A DNA stretch of 64,000 nucleotides, from the NCBI RefSeq assembly GCF_030867095.1, contig NC_081824.1, forward strand, positions 48,084,882-48,148,881, written 5' to 3'. The stretch comes from Alligator mississippiensis (Eukaryota; Chordata; Crocodylia; Alligatoridae). Positions 37,551 to 49,535 of the stretch are shown here, in pieces. A model generated the notes under the pieces. It did not search any database and was not told the origin of the DNA. It saw nothing but the letters and a program-made list of their open reading frames with translations. Both the position numbers and the translations under genes were made by a program. Position 1 is the first letter of the stretch. Every line of letters starts with the position of its first letter.

Positions 37551-39539
37551 CCTATTGCATGATAAGATACCATATGCTAATGAGCTTTGGCAGCTATCCA
37601 ACTTAGCTATTCACAGCCAAGGACATGTAAGAAAACTTGAAAGGTACCCTATAAACTGGCTAGTTTGAAGCATTATAAGAAAGGGATATGGGACTTCCAG
37701 CTCATACTGTACCTCATAGAAAATATGCCAGATTTCCTTAATTTTTTCTGACAGGCAGACTTTATGTGTGATGAAGGGGTGTCAATAGACTAAGCTAATT
37801 TAGTTAAATATTAGATTAATTCAATGTGGGCTCAGACCCTCTCCAGTTGGCATTCAAAGTGGGTGGAGTGGAGTTCATAGCATTTGGCCTTTTGTATCCA
37901 GATGGTCTCCTGAATAAAACTTAACATGGATAGAGAAACATCATAGACACTTTTGGCCAATGTTCTATTTGTCTGCCATGATCGTGCCTCTCCACTGGAT
38001 GCCCACTACCCAAAAATACTTTAGCCAGTCATGGAATCAGTAAAGTCAGATCCTCCCATGTCGATAATTCTCTGTCAAACATAATGATAACGGCCTGGCT
38101 TCAAGTTCCCAAAGTTGTGATTTTTCAACATAATAATGTTTTAGATAACTGTAATAATCCAAATAATCTAGTTTCCCTCCTCCTCCTCCTCCCCCTTCCT
38201 TTTTTTTTTTTTTACCATACTATTTTTTCTCTGAAGGTTTGCATTGTGGCAAGCATATTTAGAATTATAGTAGTCAGCAGCAAAACATGTAAGAGATTCT
38301 AATAAATATTTGAAAAGGTGTTAAAGCTCATATTTCAGGGTAGAAAATCATTTCTGAAATTCAAAGGATTAAGGGGTTTCTTGGAGCTTTCTCTGAAGTA
38401 TCTAATGCTGGCTGAGATTTGGTATAAAGGCAATTACTGTATTTACTGTAGGTACTAGGCTAATTCAATGCAATTTGAGTTTCACTATTTGGACATAGCC
38501 TATTGAAAATCATAACCGTAAGAAATCTCACATATTTTTCTTTAATATTACTTCTGCCATAAGGCAGATGAAAAAAATATGGTGTCCTGGAATGCTTTTC
38601 ACAAGAGGATCATATTTCAGAGAACACCATGTAACATTGCAAAACACTGCTTTGGAAAATCAGTGTATCTTTTTGTAGAGCTTGACTACTGGGACTTTTT
38701 GTTCAGGTGCCAAAGTGTGATGAAACACAATAGCCAGCCAGAGGAATGCATGGATGTAAGATGTTACCGAGAATGTTCATAAGATCTTCTCTTTTTCCTG
38801 TATTGTTTTACTGCGCTGTGAAGAATACACTCATGTCAGCACTATCATCAGTCTTCCTTATTGCCTCCTTGGTGTCATCTTGCAGTTGATGACAACTTTT
38901 ATCTGTTCTCAGGTGCAGTCAGTGGCCCTTTACATGGGCACTGACTGGTGCTAAATTACACATCACAGTGTTTGTGCCAAATGGATACAACATTCACTTA
39001 GACAAACCACAATACATACGGCCAGCTATTCTCTCTAACTTATACATTCCACTGCATACAGATCTGTCATTTTTACTCAACATAGCATAACATGAGGGGT
39101 GGCCAAAGGAAGGAGGCCAGACAACACTATCTAAAAAGCCCATTAGTTTTCAGGGGCCAGTGCGCTCACATAGCACCTGCCTTTTGCCACTACCACATTC
39201 AGTCTGATCTTCCCAGTCTCTCTCTCCAAATTGTCCAGCTTGTGAGGGAGGGGTAATTCCCTTCCCCCAACAAATATATTAATCTCTGAATGTGGTGTGC
39301 TGTCCTCCCACAGCAAAAGCAGAAATTTCATGGTTCAGGGCAGTCTGGGCCCTGGGAACCCTCAGTACATGGCTAGTGTCTTGGGTGCTTTGCATATATT
39401 TTGGTATTGAACCTTATGTATCTATATGAGGAAACAGGTGGCATGATTTCAGGAATGCTACAAAATTCGTTTTGAAGGCTCATGACTCAAACTAATCCAA
39501 GTCCTCTCTTCCTGTGTCTTCTTTCGGGGACCTCATTGT
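37551..39539. other. Region upstream of GCM1, no gene recognised
   Basis: Contains the pyrimidine tract (CTCCTC then C and T runs) at about 38173-38213 and an imperfect inverted repeat at 38912-38951 (GTGCAGTCAGTGGCCC against GGGCACTGACTGGTGC). Any GCM1 promoter elements would lie at its left edge. No exon seen. Confidence 0.4.
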
Positions 39540-39800
39540 TCTGTGCATGAGCAAGAGAGACAGAACTGTGATGAGTGTCATTCAGACTGCATTCCTTCCT
39601 CCAAGTGTAATGCCCTCCTTCATCAAGCACTGCCTGAAAGTCGAGTTCTTCATATTTCTATGCATAGTCAAATGATAGCATCCTCTATTGTAAAGTTATT
39701 TGTGATAATCACTTCTCGGGCTCTGGTTCAGATCAAGTATAGTTCCTATCTTTTGATACATTTAATTTCACAATTAAGATTAAACAAGAATAGCATAACT
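39540..39800. repeat. Diverged repeat, related to the block at 44480-44640
   Basis: The phrase catcaagcactgcctgaaagtcgagttcttcatatttctatgcatagtc is recognisably similar to catcaagcaacctctgaaacttgatttctccaagttcatatgcataatcc at 44538. The two therefore look like copies of one family. The reverse strand has short open text suggestive of a retroelement polyprotein, but I cannot assign a family. Confidence 0.4.
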
Positions 39801-40017
39801 TCTTGCTTACACACTTAACATTCTGTATACCCTCCTAAAGTTTATAAAACAGAGCTTTTTAAAAATTAATTAACTCTTAAGTCATGAAGTTACCATATTT
39901 ACTTGTACACCACATACACTCTTCCCCCAAAAAATCAACTCTCCAAAATTGGAGTGTATGACTTAAAAGGGAAAACTGATTTTTTTTCCCACTGGGGTAG
40001 AAGCATGAAGACACTGT

Positions 40018-40159
40018 CGGTGCATTTACATGAGATGCTACTGTGCAGTCATTACTGGAGTTACTGCTCAGTAGTGTATTAGCACTGTCTGCTCTATGAT
40101 GCGCTACTGAATAGTATTTTTTGGCTACCGCACAGTCAGTGCCTCGTGTAGATGTGCCC
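40018..40159. mobile_element. MITE, 3-bp TSD family (copy B, shortened)
   Basis: The left end cggtgcatttacatgagatgct and right end reverse complement gggcacatctacacgaggc are inverted repeats of the same family as copies at 19720, 54317 and 60426. The interior shares tactgctcagtagtgtattagcac with the 54317 copy. Flanks are TGT and TTT, an imperfect 3-bp duplication. Confidence 0.55.
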
Positions 40160-40177
40160 TTTATTAGAAAATGTCTG

Positions 40178-40254
40178 CTAGCTTCTCTCTCAGCCACTAA
40201 GCAGGAGGTGTGGAGTCCAGTTTAAATTATTTTGCTGTCTGAGAGAGAAGCTAG
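40178..40254. repeat. Perfect 16-bp inverted repeat
   Basis: CTAGCTTCTCTCTCAG at 40178-40193 is exactly complementary to CTGAGAGAGAAGCTAG at 40239-40254, with a 45-nt spacer. It lies immediately right of the MITE at 40018-40159. It may be the core of a separate foldback element. Confidence 0.65.
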
Positions 40255-41978
40255 TGGCCATTTTGCAACATAGCCCCTCCATGAAAAAGTCAGCTCTAGG
40301 CCACAACTCTGGAAAAATCTCTTTTTTCTGCATTCTGCCTTCCAAAAGCAATAAACCTGTCCTACTTGGGGGCATGTGGTATGGGAGAACATTCAGGATT
40401 TGGGTTTGGAAAGTTATTCTTTTCTGCCATAGTAGCATACAAGTCTTGTTTATACCTTGCACAAGATTTGATACTGAAGCAAGTTCAAGTGTTTCTTGTG
40501 ATGACAGGAGATTGCCTTGCACTTGTTCTTCTGTTGGGGTAGTGTTTTGAGAATCTGTGCCAAGATTTGTTGCTCCTTGTTTTCCTTCCATGTCCTGCTA
40601 ATAAAATCTCTTAATATCTGTGGTTTGTTCTTGCTTACAAATGCCTGATTTCCCTGAAGAAATAGCTTGATCCTGATGGGTTTTCCCAGTTATATTTTTG
40701 GGAGATCTTTAGCTTGTCAGTCATTTTAGACTTTGCCCTTTGGATGTTTGTCACTCTTCCATTGCTGCTGGTTTCAGTAATGCTGAGCTATAGGTCTCAA
40801 GGTAGGCCTGTTTCTTGTCATCAAGAACTGTGCTAAGCTACTATCAATGCTTTTGTGGGAGAGTTTCTTCACTGAAGAATGATATGCCATATATTTTATT
40901 TGCTTTTTTGCCTATTTCCATAACAGTTTTAATAATTTAAACTGCCAATTTAGTTTTTCCTTTTGACTAGCTGTGATATGATGATAGCATGATATGATGA
41001 GTTCCCATTCCCAGGTAAGTTGCATATTAGCTGGGGCATATTGCCTAAAACTTCACAATTCTAATCATATACACCGGAAAATTTTGTTGCCTTATTTGGG
41101 ATGGTTGCAAAGTGTTCAGTCCATTTTGTTCTCAGAAGTCTAAATGGTAGCCACCAATAATGAGGAAGCTGGTGTGGCATATAGTCAAAAAGTCATATTT
41201 TCTTTTGCTCCAAGATCCATATGGGATGCAGTGCATCTCCACTCTCATTTTTTGCTGCTTGTCCTATACTACTCCACATGTATTGCAGTGTTCTTGTTCA
41301 TATGAGCCTAGTACAGATGTCTGTGGCTTTCTGGAGATAGGCTTTTACTTCAGAATGGCTTCAGCATATTCTTAAGAGAATATCTGTTTTCTATGATCTG
41401 GACATGGTAATTAGACTGCCCTTACATATGACCGTTTTTTATATATTCAGTTCATCTTGATAGGCCCAATATTCTCTATAGGCATGTGGGACTTCTCCCC
41501 AGGATTCTGACTGTGGTAATGCAAGACATAAACCATACAAATCTTTGTCTTGTATTACTTGTTCTCAAATATTTTAACACCTGTCTGGGAACTGACTTGG
41601 ATGGTGCTTTTTGTGTTTCTATATTTCTATCAGGTTAAATGTCTCATTTTGTTTCTCAGTTGCTGTAAGATTATGCTGCAGAGTTCTTGTGAATAAGAAG
41701 TCAGCCCCATACAATTCAATTTCTTTCTTGAATTGCACATCTAAGTGCCTAGCCCTGCTGTTTCAGTAGCTGGTATGGAAATTGTTTTGCTCTCTAGTAG
41801 GTTCCTACTCAAACATTTCTCATCCTTGAACATAATAGCTGAACTTTTCACGTGTGAAAAAAAAGATATTTCTTTTCAACTTGGACATATATTTGGTCTA
41901 CTGCTGCTAGTGACCTTGATGCAAAAACTACTGGTCATTTATTTTGTAGAAGTGGTATCTCAATCAGCATATATTTCA

Positions 41979-42480
41979 GGGGTGGGCAATTATTTGGGCC
42001 CACGGGCCACATAACGAGTGTTGTTGAGCTGTTGCAGGCTGGGCCACCCTCCCTGCCATGCAACAGCTAACCAAAACTCCCTAAGTGGCTCTGCTCCACA
42101 CCCAGCTGGGGCCATGGGTGGGAGGGGAGCATCATCAAGGAGCAGGATGGGCAGGCGAGGCTGAGGCTGGGATTGTGGGGCAGTGCCAGTGTAGGGCCGG
42201 GGTCTGGGGTAGCACCATGATCTTCTGCCTGCATATCCCTGCAATGGGAGCTGGTTCTGCAGGCAGGGGCATGCAGGGAGCAGACTGCGGCTCTGCCTTG
42301 GGCCTTAGTCCCATGCTGTTACTGTCCAATGATCCTGGGATCTCCATGGAGATCAGCAGGGACCCATGTGGGCAGGGCACATGGCGAGGTGGACAGGATG
42401 GGGCTGCAAGTGGGCAGGGAGCTGTGACCCAGCTACATGTTCAACCAATTATTGCCATGATAAAACAACCAATAAGCTAA
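41979..42480 (+). mobile_element. hAT-like terminal fragment followed by GC-rich sequence
   Basis: Starts CAGGGGTGGGCAATTATTTG with GGCCCACGGGCC shortly after, a typical hAT-type terminus. The following sequence is G-rich without coding content. No matching right terminus was found, so it is probably truncated. Confidence 0.4.
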
Positions 42481-42499
42481 AATGTTATTCCACAAAAAA

Positions 42500-43024
42500 A
42501 TCTGTAATAAGTTTGTAGCTTGTTCTAATCATGCCATAAATTGAACATGTGGCATGCTGTTCCCCTGTGGCTAGGAGCCCCAACAACTGAAGGGCTCCCA
42601 GCCAAAGGGGTGTACCACCTACTGCCAGCCCCATTACTGACAAGGTTTGTAGTGGTGGCAGAGTTCCCAGCACTACCCCCACTGCAAGACTTCTTAGCTG
42701 TGGGGCTAGCAGCAGGGGCAGTGGGGAGAATGCTGTCCCCTCATGAGCCTTGTCAGCTGCTGGGCTTATAGTGCAGCACAAGGGACACTGTCAGCCTTGT
42801 CAGGCTGAGGGGCTCGCAGATGTGACAGCTGGTGCAGGGGAAGCCTGGAATTGTGATCCTGGGCTCCCTCTGCACTAGCAATAAGGTGTGATTGGATATG
42901 ACACTGGATCACATAATTGTGCTTCCTGCCACACACTTGTGGCATGGCAGAAGGTGTGATTGCATGGATCGTGCATCATATCTTATTATACCTTTACCTG
43001 AATGTCTAGAGAGGCCCTTTAGAT
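42500..43024. other. GC-rich sequence, unassigned
   Basis: Moderately GC-rich with palindromic words (ccagccaaaggggtg, caggctgaggggctcg). Repeat-derived in appearance, but with no family signature I can name. No gene. Confidence 0.35.
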
Positions 43025-43027
43025 AAT

Positions 43028-43805
43028 GGGATCCTAGGAAAGTAGGGCTGGAAGGGATTTTACAAAGTTATCTAGGTCAGCCTCTTGCTCAGGATGGATC
43101 ACCCCTGACTAAACCATTCAGTCAGGTGTCTGTCTAATCCACTCTTGAAAATTCTAGGGATGGAGATTGCACAGTTTTTCTAGGAAGCCTGTTCCAATGC
43201 TTGATCACCCTCAAAGTTAAAAAGTTCCTCCTAATCTTCAGCCTAAGTTTACTTTGCTGTATCTTGAGTTCATTGATTCTACTTCTGTCTCCTGTGGCCC
43301 CAAAGAATAGTCTATCTCCATCCTCTCTATTATCATCCTTCAGATATTTGAAGACTGTTATCAAATCTCCCTTCAGTCTTCTTTTCTCCCAAGTAAATAA
43401 CCCTGGTTCTTTCAGTCTTCCCTCATGTTTCCTAGGACTCTAATCATTTTTGTCACTCTCTGCTGGACTCTTTTCTATCTGTCCACATCCTTCTTGAAGT
43501 GTGGGGCCCAAAATTGGACAGTGTACTCCCACGGAGGCATCACAATGCTGAATGGAGTAGAAGGCTCACTTCCTTTGATTAGCACATGACACTTCTGTTA
43601 ATACAACCCAGTATGCTATTGGCTTTGTTTGCAACAAGAACGCACTGTTGACTTATATTCAGCTTCTGGTCCACTGTAACCCCACAGGGCCTTCTCTGCA
43701 GTACTGCAACCTAGCCAGTTGTTCCCGAGACTGTATTTGTGCATGCAATTATTCCATTCCAAGTGCAGGACTTCACAATTGTGCTTGTTGAATTTCATCT
43801 GGTTG
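43028..43805 (-). mobile_element. CR1 LINE fragment, old subfamily
   Basis: The plus strand carries the antisense 3-prime end (gatcctaggaaagtagggctggaagggatttta) and the post-RT region. The minus-strand frame at 43364-43134 reads RRNFLTLRVIKHWNRLPRKT, the conserved CR1 C-terminal motif. 5-prime truncated and diverged. Confidence 0.85.
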
Positions 43806-45300
43806 ACTGCATGTCTTGTATGTCTTCTATTTATATGTTTTATTTTGTGAATAAATATTTTTTCCAGGCTTAGTGAAACTAGGTTTATGAGGTCAGTCTT
43901 TTAGTGGAAAGCAGTGGCTTCTGCATTGTCATATTCTCTGAAATTTTAGCCTTTCCTTTGACATTCTAATTGTAATTTACATTATACAGTGGTGTTTTCA
44001 TCATGCTTTTAATGTAGCTTTACATATTGCCTCCTTGCTTTCTTCTCTTGAATAATGCTTTTTAAGTTAATATATTCACTGATGCCTCTTTTCTGTTTTC
44101 TCTTCTGTTTCTCGTTTAATTGTGTGTGCTATCTTGCCTTTGCATCTGGTGATAATTTGAGCTTTCCCACTCATCATTTTTTTCAGTTTTGCACTGAATG
44201 AATACCATATATATGTCCTTCTCCGCCTCAGTATAGTGAATTATCTTCTTTCATAATTTTCCTCCTCTGCTCTAAAGAATGTCCAATTGCTAGACCACTT
44301 CCCTTTTATGTCCATCTTTTTGGGGACAGGAATCTGGCATTGCACCATAATTACTGGGGGTTTTTTTGTTTTCCCTCTCTCTCTCTCTCTCTTTTTGTAA
44401 AATTACTTTCTTATCTCATGTACCCACTGGGGTTGACGCTCTTCTGTCACCAAAGTTTGCTGTGTAAGCACAGGCATGCACATAGAAAATGTTGCACATT
44501 CAGGGTTTTTATTTCTTCCAGACGTACTGATCGCTCTCATCAAGCAACCTCTGAAACTTGATTTCTCCAAGTTCATATGCATAATCCTACCATAGCACTA
44601 CATCAAGGAGCTGTTTATTATATCACCCACTGCTGATTTCATGACTGACCCTTGCTGGGTCAATATAGTGTTAATAAGACCTGGTACAAAATCACTTTAC
44701 TTATCTGGAGATTTAACCTGACCCATTACACTATATCCAAGACTGCCCATCATGGTATAAGGACCTTTCTAGGAACCAATTTATTTATCCCCGTTCTCAG
44801 TGGGAAAATTTACATCTTGTCCCAAAGATAGAACAGGTGTTCCTGGTATGTACATCTTACTGCCATTTTCTGTTGCCCTGACTCCTCTGGATGGATTCTT
44901 CTACAAAACCATGGATAAAGTCAATCTTGCATGTGGTGAATATACTTTAGTACAGGTTCTATCTTGTCCCTAACTCCATCCTGAACTGGCCAATGGACTA
45001 TCAGGAGAAAAGAGCTGCATGTCTTAGTCTGTTGTTGTGGCTTTTGAGGGAGAGCTGCACCTCCTGAATGGTTACATCCAGGGTGCAGAAAGAAGTGACA
45101 ATTTTTGCCTCATCTGGCCACAAATAGCAGTTATAGCTGTGACCAAACAGAAGTGCCATCTGTAAACATCTTCACATATGGACATTGGGTGAAAATCATT
45201 GGGTGAAAATAGCCATTGATTGGAATTTCTGTCTCAGATCTTTGTGCTCCAGGCTCTCAGGCACTTTTCCCAGCCAGCACTTTTCCTAAGCCAGAAAGCT
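43806..45300. repeat. Degenerate retroelement-like block
   Basis: Contains the block at 44480-44640 that is similar to 39540-39800, plus a CT tract at 44376-44393. In the reverse direction, around 45240-44640, there are integrase- or polymerase-like scraps broken by many stops. I infer an ancient LTR-retrotransposon remnant but cannot show a diagnostic motif. No host gene. Confidence 0.3.
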
Positions 45301-45384
45301 TTCTATAAAGGTTAAGCTACAAGTGCTTCTCTGGCTGTCTTTGGCTTTCTGGTGCTTTTTCTCTGCTTCTGTGGTATTTCTGGC

Positions 45385-45960
45385 TGCATTTACTCTCTCT
45401 CTCATGTTCACACATACACAGCTCCACTAAAACAATACCCATCAAAATCCCTCTTCCCCAAAACCCCAGTTTCTGACTGGCTTCTGTTCTGGATGGTGGC
45501 TCATATCGTTTCAGCTATCTCAACCAAAGGAGCTTACCTACTTCTTACATTTATCCCTAATAAAGGTGTTGTCCTGAGGGGCCAGGTCAACTCTCAGGAT
45601 CTCAAAATTGCACTGTTAGACAGGAGGGTGTGACACAATTGCACACATACACACTCAAAAATCAATTCGGTGCATACACCCCCACCAGATGCACACTCAC
45701 GTGCACACACACACTACCAATTCAGGCACATACATGTCCAAAATTACCAGCCTAGGCATCAGACCTATCACCAATTCAAGCACCTACACACACTATACAG
45801 ACCAAAAGAAATTAGACCAGAATCAATTACCAATATCTGCACACCCAACACACATACACGAATCACTAATTTGTATATCATGCACACAGTGACAAACATG
45901 TATATCAGTTCACATACATACCACTCACCTATACATACACACAGGTGAGTTTTTAACTTG
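45385..45960 (+). repeat. CA-rich low-complexity region
   Basis: Dense ACAC, CATACA and CACACAC words interspersed with cacc and attacc, densest at 45640-45950. It is an imperfect (CA)n-derived expansion. The open frames here are a by-product of the His/Thr-encoding repeat, not genes. Confidence 0.65.
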
Positions 45961-46660
45961 GGTGTTGTGGTGTGTATGTATGTGCTTGGTGTACTTGGGA
46001 TACCTGGGGAAGGTTAAGGTAAGAGAGAGAGTGAAAGTGTAGGGGGTGAAAGTTGCTAGGACCAGGATTAGAACCAATAGACTAAAGAGAGCTGGGCAGA
46101 GGACCTGAGGCTTGGGGTTACTTTAGGTTACTGCTGGTGGAGACTGAAATGAAAGTTGCCGGTGCTGGGATTAGAACCAGCAGACTGGAGGGGAGTTGGG
46201 GTAACTTAAGGTTAATTGGTGTTAATTGAAAGCAGAAAGCCGGCAGAACCAAGGAGTGATGTGGGGGAGAAGCCTGGAGGCTGGGAAGCCGAGAGGTACA
46301 TGGGGAGAGGAAAACTGGGAGTGGGGCTGCAGGGGGAAGGCTGGCGTACACATAAAGAGAGAGGCAGGAAGAGAAGGCAGAGAGAGATAGGGATCGGGGA
46401 GAGGTAGCAGGAGGAAAAAAGTGGCGGGAGTGGGGCTGAGAGGTAACAGAAAGCAATGGGGCCAAGAGGCTGAGAGCAGAAAGGGACAGAGGGGAGGCAA
46501 AAAGCGGCAGGACTGGTAGCAGAAAGGGATAGAGAGGAGCTGAAAGGTGGCAGGAAAGGGGAGACAGAATTGAGAGATCAGGGAAAAGTGGGGGGAGGCT
46601 AGGGCCGGGAGAGACAGAGACTGGAATTTAAGATAGGGAAGGGACTGGGGCTCAGTAAAA
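45961..46660 (+). repeat. Purine-rich tract with direct repeats
   Basis: The plus strand is strongly G/A-biased. A direct repeat spaced about 104 bp apart begins at 46047 and 46151 (gaaagttgc, ggattagaacca, agactg). Farther right, ggcaggaa, agagggga and gcagaaaggga words recur irregularly. The long minus-strand open frames over it are explained by the composition. Confidence 0.5.
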
Positions 46661-46741
46661 CACAACCCATCTCAGGGTTGCAAATGACAGTGGTTTTACT
46701 TGAACAGGGGAGATGGTAACATGATATCTTATTGGTTCCTT

Positions 46742-46778
46742 TGCATGCGCACGCACACGCGCGCGCACACACACACAC
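46742..46778. repeat. Alternating purine-pyrimidine tract (Z-DNA-prone)
   Basis: 37 bases alternate strictly: tgcatgcgcacgcacacgcg, then cgcgcac and an (AC)n run ending before CTGG. The CG/CA alternation is the classic composition for left-handed DNA under supercoiling. Confidence 0.75.
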
Positions 46779-46779
46779 T

Positions 46780-47430
46780 GGCAGCAGAGGTTAAAGAGGC
46801 TTGGTGCAGGGGCTGAAGTCTGAGAAGAGAGAGAGAGTCCAAATTAGAGGAGGAAATGTGCAGGTGATATCTACCTATCCCAGGCTGAAAGTGGGTCCTT
46901 GATGACCAGTCGGGGTCTCCTTCAGCTCGGTGTTGTCCAGCAAGGGTTGCCAGCAGGGCCTCTGGGGTGCATAGGTGGTGTGACGTGGAGGTGGTCTGGT
47001 CCAGATGGAAAGGGCATCCCAAGGAGTCAGTCTTCACTACCCCTTTTATGGGGCAGACTACCTCTGATCTCCTATGGGGTGGGCCTGTCCAGGCAAGGTC
47101 AGTCCTGTTCCAGAGGGCTCCAGGTGTTCTTACTGAGCATGTGCAGCCTGGCACAATGGTGGGTTGCCTCATCTTTTGTTTCTTGAATACTGAGGGTGGT
47201 TCCAAGGGCTGGGTCATTGGTTCAGGTGTTGGTTTTGATGGTTCGGTCATTCAGAGGGAGCTATTTTTAGACCTACTGCCATTGTCTCTCAAGCACCCAC
47301 ATTCATCCCCATTGATCCAGGAACCAATTTACATAGGAGGGGTAGGTATGAGTCATAGGTTACAACATCAGGGAACACAAGATGGAGGCTTGACATTACA
47401 AGATGGAAATTTGACATGACTTATGCTAAC
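46780..47430. repeat. LTR-like interspersed repeat (tentative)
   Basis: GC-balanced sequence with phrases such as accccttttatggggcag and a following run of GGTT/GGTGTT words. It has no coding content and no internal exon signals. It reads like a solo LTR or other long repeat, but I could not find matching TG...CA ends or a target duplication. Confidence 0.25.
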
Positions 47431-48495
47431 TTACATATGTTGGCCTAAAATAGTAATCACCCAATATAAATAATACAAACATAATAATTATCATTTATAA
47501 AACAGTGGATATCTAAATCAAAATAGCAGGGAAGTTATTTGCAAAGAGGGGAGAGAAAAAACAAAACTTACTACCTAAAATAAAATGTTAAAGCTTATCC
47601 TACATCTTAGCTTACTTATAATCATCTATAGGGAATAGAGAAGGAGAGGAAAAGTCAGAAATAGTTGGGGAAAGGAATGCATCTCTCTCTCTCTATATAA
47701 TAAAGACAGAGAGAGAAAAAAAAACCTGGGGGTTGGGTTACAAGGGCATGTTCAAGGAGGTTTCACCCAACCCTAGCATGACATTACCTTGCACAGTGTC
47801 TAAAACAATGGTGCCCCAATCCTAATCAGACCTACTAAAACACAAAGAAACAATAATTCTGGTGAACACCTATTTCTAAATAGTCCAGTCCTGTCACAAC
47901 ATAATTATGTTGAACATTGTCAGTTATAGTTCATAGTTCCAATAGTTCATGTGTTCATAGGTGAACATTGTCAGTTACTTCAGTAAGGCAACAGTAGTTG
48001 CCAGCTTCAACCCAATGCTGAAGAACAGTATCATCACCTACTGGTACTTCAGTGGTTCAGAGGATTCAGTTTCAGCTGCAGCTTTACTGTTCAAAAACAA
48101 AATCCAGCAGATCTAGAATAAAAAATTGAGCAGACAGAGAGCTATAATGAGTTGTAAGGCTCCTGACTAATTCGGTATGCTAGAAGCTTCTTGAAATTCA
48201 GCAAAGTCAAAGGTCTCAAAAGTCTCGTTAGTGTTTTTAGATATAGATTTTCTGTCAAACCTGAGAGAGACAGCTAAAAACTGTCAGAATCACAAAAAGT
48301 TCCCTTGGCACCAGACTTCAAACTATATCCTCTAGGGGGAGTTGGGAGGATTCTCTAGCACAGAGCCTAACCATGGGAGCCGTCTACTGGACATAAAATT
48401 TCAATCCAAACCCAGATAATAGAGTAGTAGTTTATTGACAGCTTTGCTAAAACAATACAATAAAATTGACAATAAGATTATATAAATAATAATAA
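47431..48495. other. Intergenic, AT-rich, nothing recognised
   Basis: Contains a CT run followed by tatataataaag and a GA run near 47682-47717, and a duplicated phrase gaacattgtcagtta at 47911 and 47963. No gene. Confidence 0.4.
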
Positions 48496-49535
48496 CATTC
48501 TAATATTATAAAAGCCTTAGTCTGTCTGTTGGTATTTCTGTCTGTCTATAACACTTTATTCGCACACTGATTGGCTGACCGAAACAACCAAGTGCTCTAA
48601 GAGGGTTGGGACAGAAGACAGTGGTGTGGAGCGTGGCCATGATGGCAGGCCATAGGGGATGGGGGAAGGGGTGGGGGGATGAGGCCAACACAGCTGACCT
48701 CGCCCCCCTGCTGAGGCAGTGGCGACAGAGGATGGTGGGGAGAGCAGGCCCATCCCAAAGTGGTGGGTGGGGAGGGTGGGGAAAGCGGGCCTGTTCAGCT
48801 CCCCTCCTGAGAAACAGCAGCAGGGCAGGACACAGGACTCCATCCCCGCATGTGCCCCTCCCCTCCACGATGGCCACCCATCCTGAGCTGGGTGGGGAGG
48901 TGGGGGGAGTGGGCCTGTCCCGAAGTGGCAGGGGGAAGGTGGGGGAAACAGGTCCATTCCCCCACTCCCCTGACTGGATGAGAAGTGGGGGCAGGATTGG
49001 GGCTGGACACGGAGCTCCAATGCTGACCTCGCTCACCCCCTGCTGCAGGCAGCGGCACGGAGGAGGGTGGGGAGAGTGGGCCCAGTCCCAAACTAAAAGT
49101 CGGGGTGGGGCCAGATGTGGGCTCTGTGCCTGTGTGCACGCCTCCCTGCCCATGACAGTGGGGAGTGTGCCACAGCCACCCCACCCACAATGGCCCCAAC
49201 AAAAGCTGGCGGGAAGGGGGCGGGGGCCCCAACACAGTGATGGGGAGAGGGAGGAGTGGGCCTGCTCCCACCTACTGCTGTGGCTAGCCCAGGCCTGCTC
49301 CTTACCTCCCCCTGCCACTATACGAGGGCCAGGCCCACTTCTCCCCTCCCATTAGGCCCAAGCCTGCTCCTCCCCTCCCCCTGCTGCCACCATGGGGGAG
49401 GAGGGAGTGGCCCCAGATCCCAAGAACCAGGGGGAACAGGAGGGGAATGAGCCCATATGGGTATGGAGGGGTGGACACAGGGCTCTGTCCCTGCCTGCAT
49501 CCCCCTGTCTTTCATGATGGGCAATTAGCTAGTAT
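48496..49535 (+). mobile_element. Helitron-like non-autonomous element carrying a GC-rich minisatellite (tentative)
   Basis: The left edge tctaatattataaaagcct, followed by tagtctgtctgttgg, resembles Helitron 5-prime ends of the TC...TATAATAAAAGCCT type. The right edge gggcaattagctag ends in CTAG, a CTRR-type terminus, followed by T. The interior is GC-rich with an irregular unit of about 160-180 bp, marked by gtggggagagcaggcccatccc at 48738 and related words at 48898, 49056 and 49247. Long open frames on both strands reflect composition. No Rep/helicase frame is present. Confidence 0.4.

Noticed and set aside
45640..45950. Regular spacing of CACAC words suggesting a CRISPR-like or satellite array
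   Set aside because: No constant repeat with unique spacers; it is an imperfect CA expansion in eukaryotic DNA.
46118..47250. Several 110-170 codon minus-strand frames
   Set aside because: They are produced by purine-rich low complexity and repeat sequence; Ser/Pro/Leu-rich with no recognisable domain.
48506..49355. Open frames of 249 and 270 codons on opposite strands
   Set aside because: Both are by-products of a GC-rich minisatellite; residues follow the repeat composition and no domain is present.
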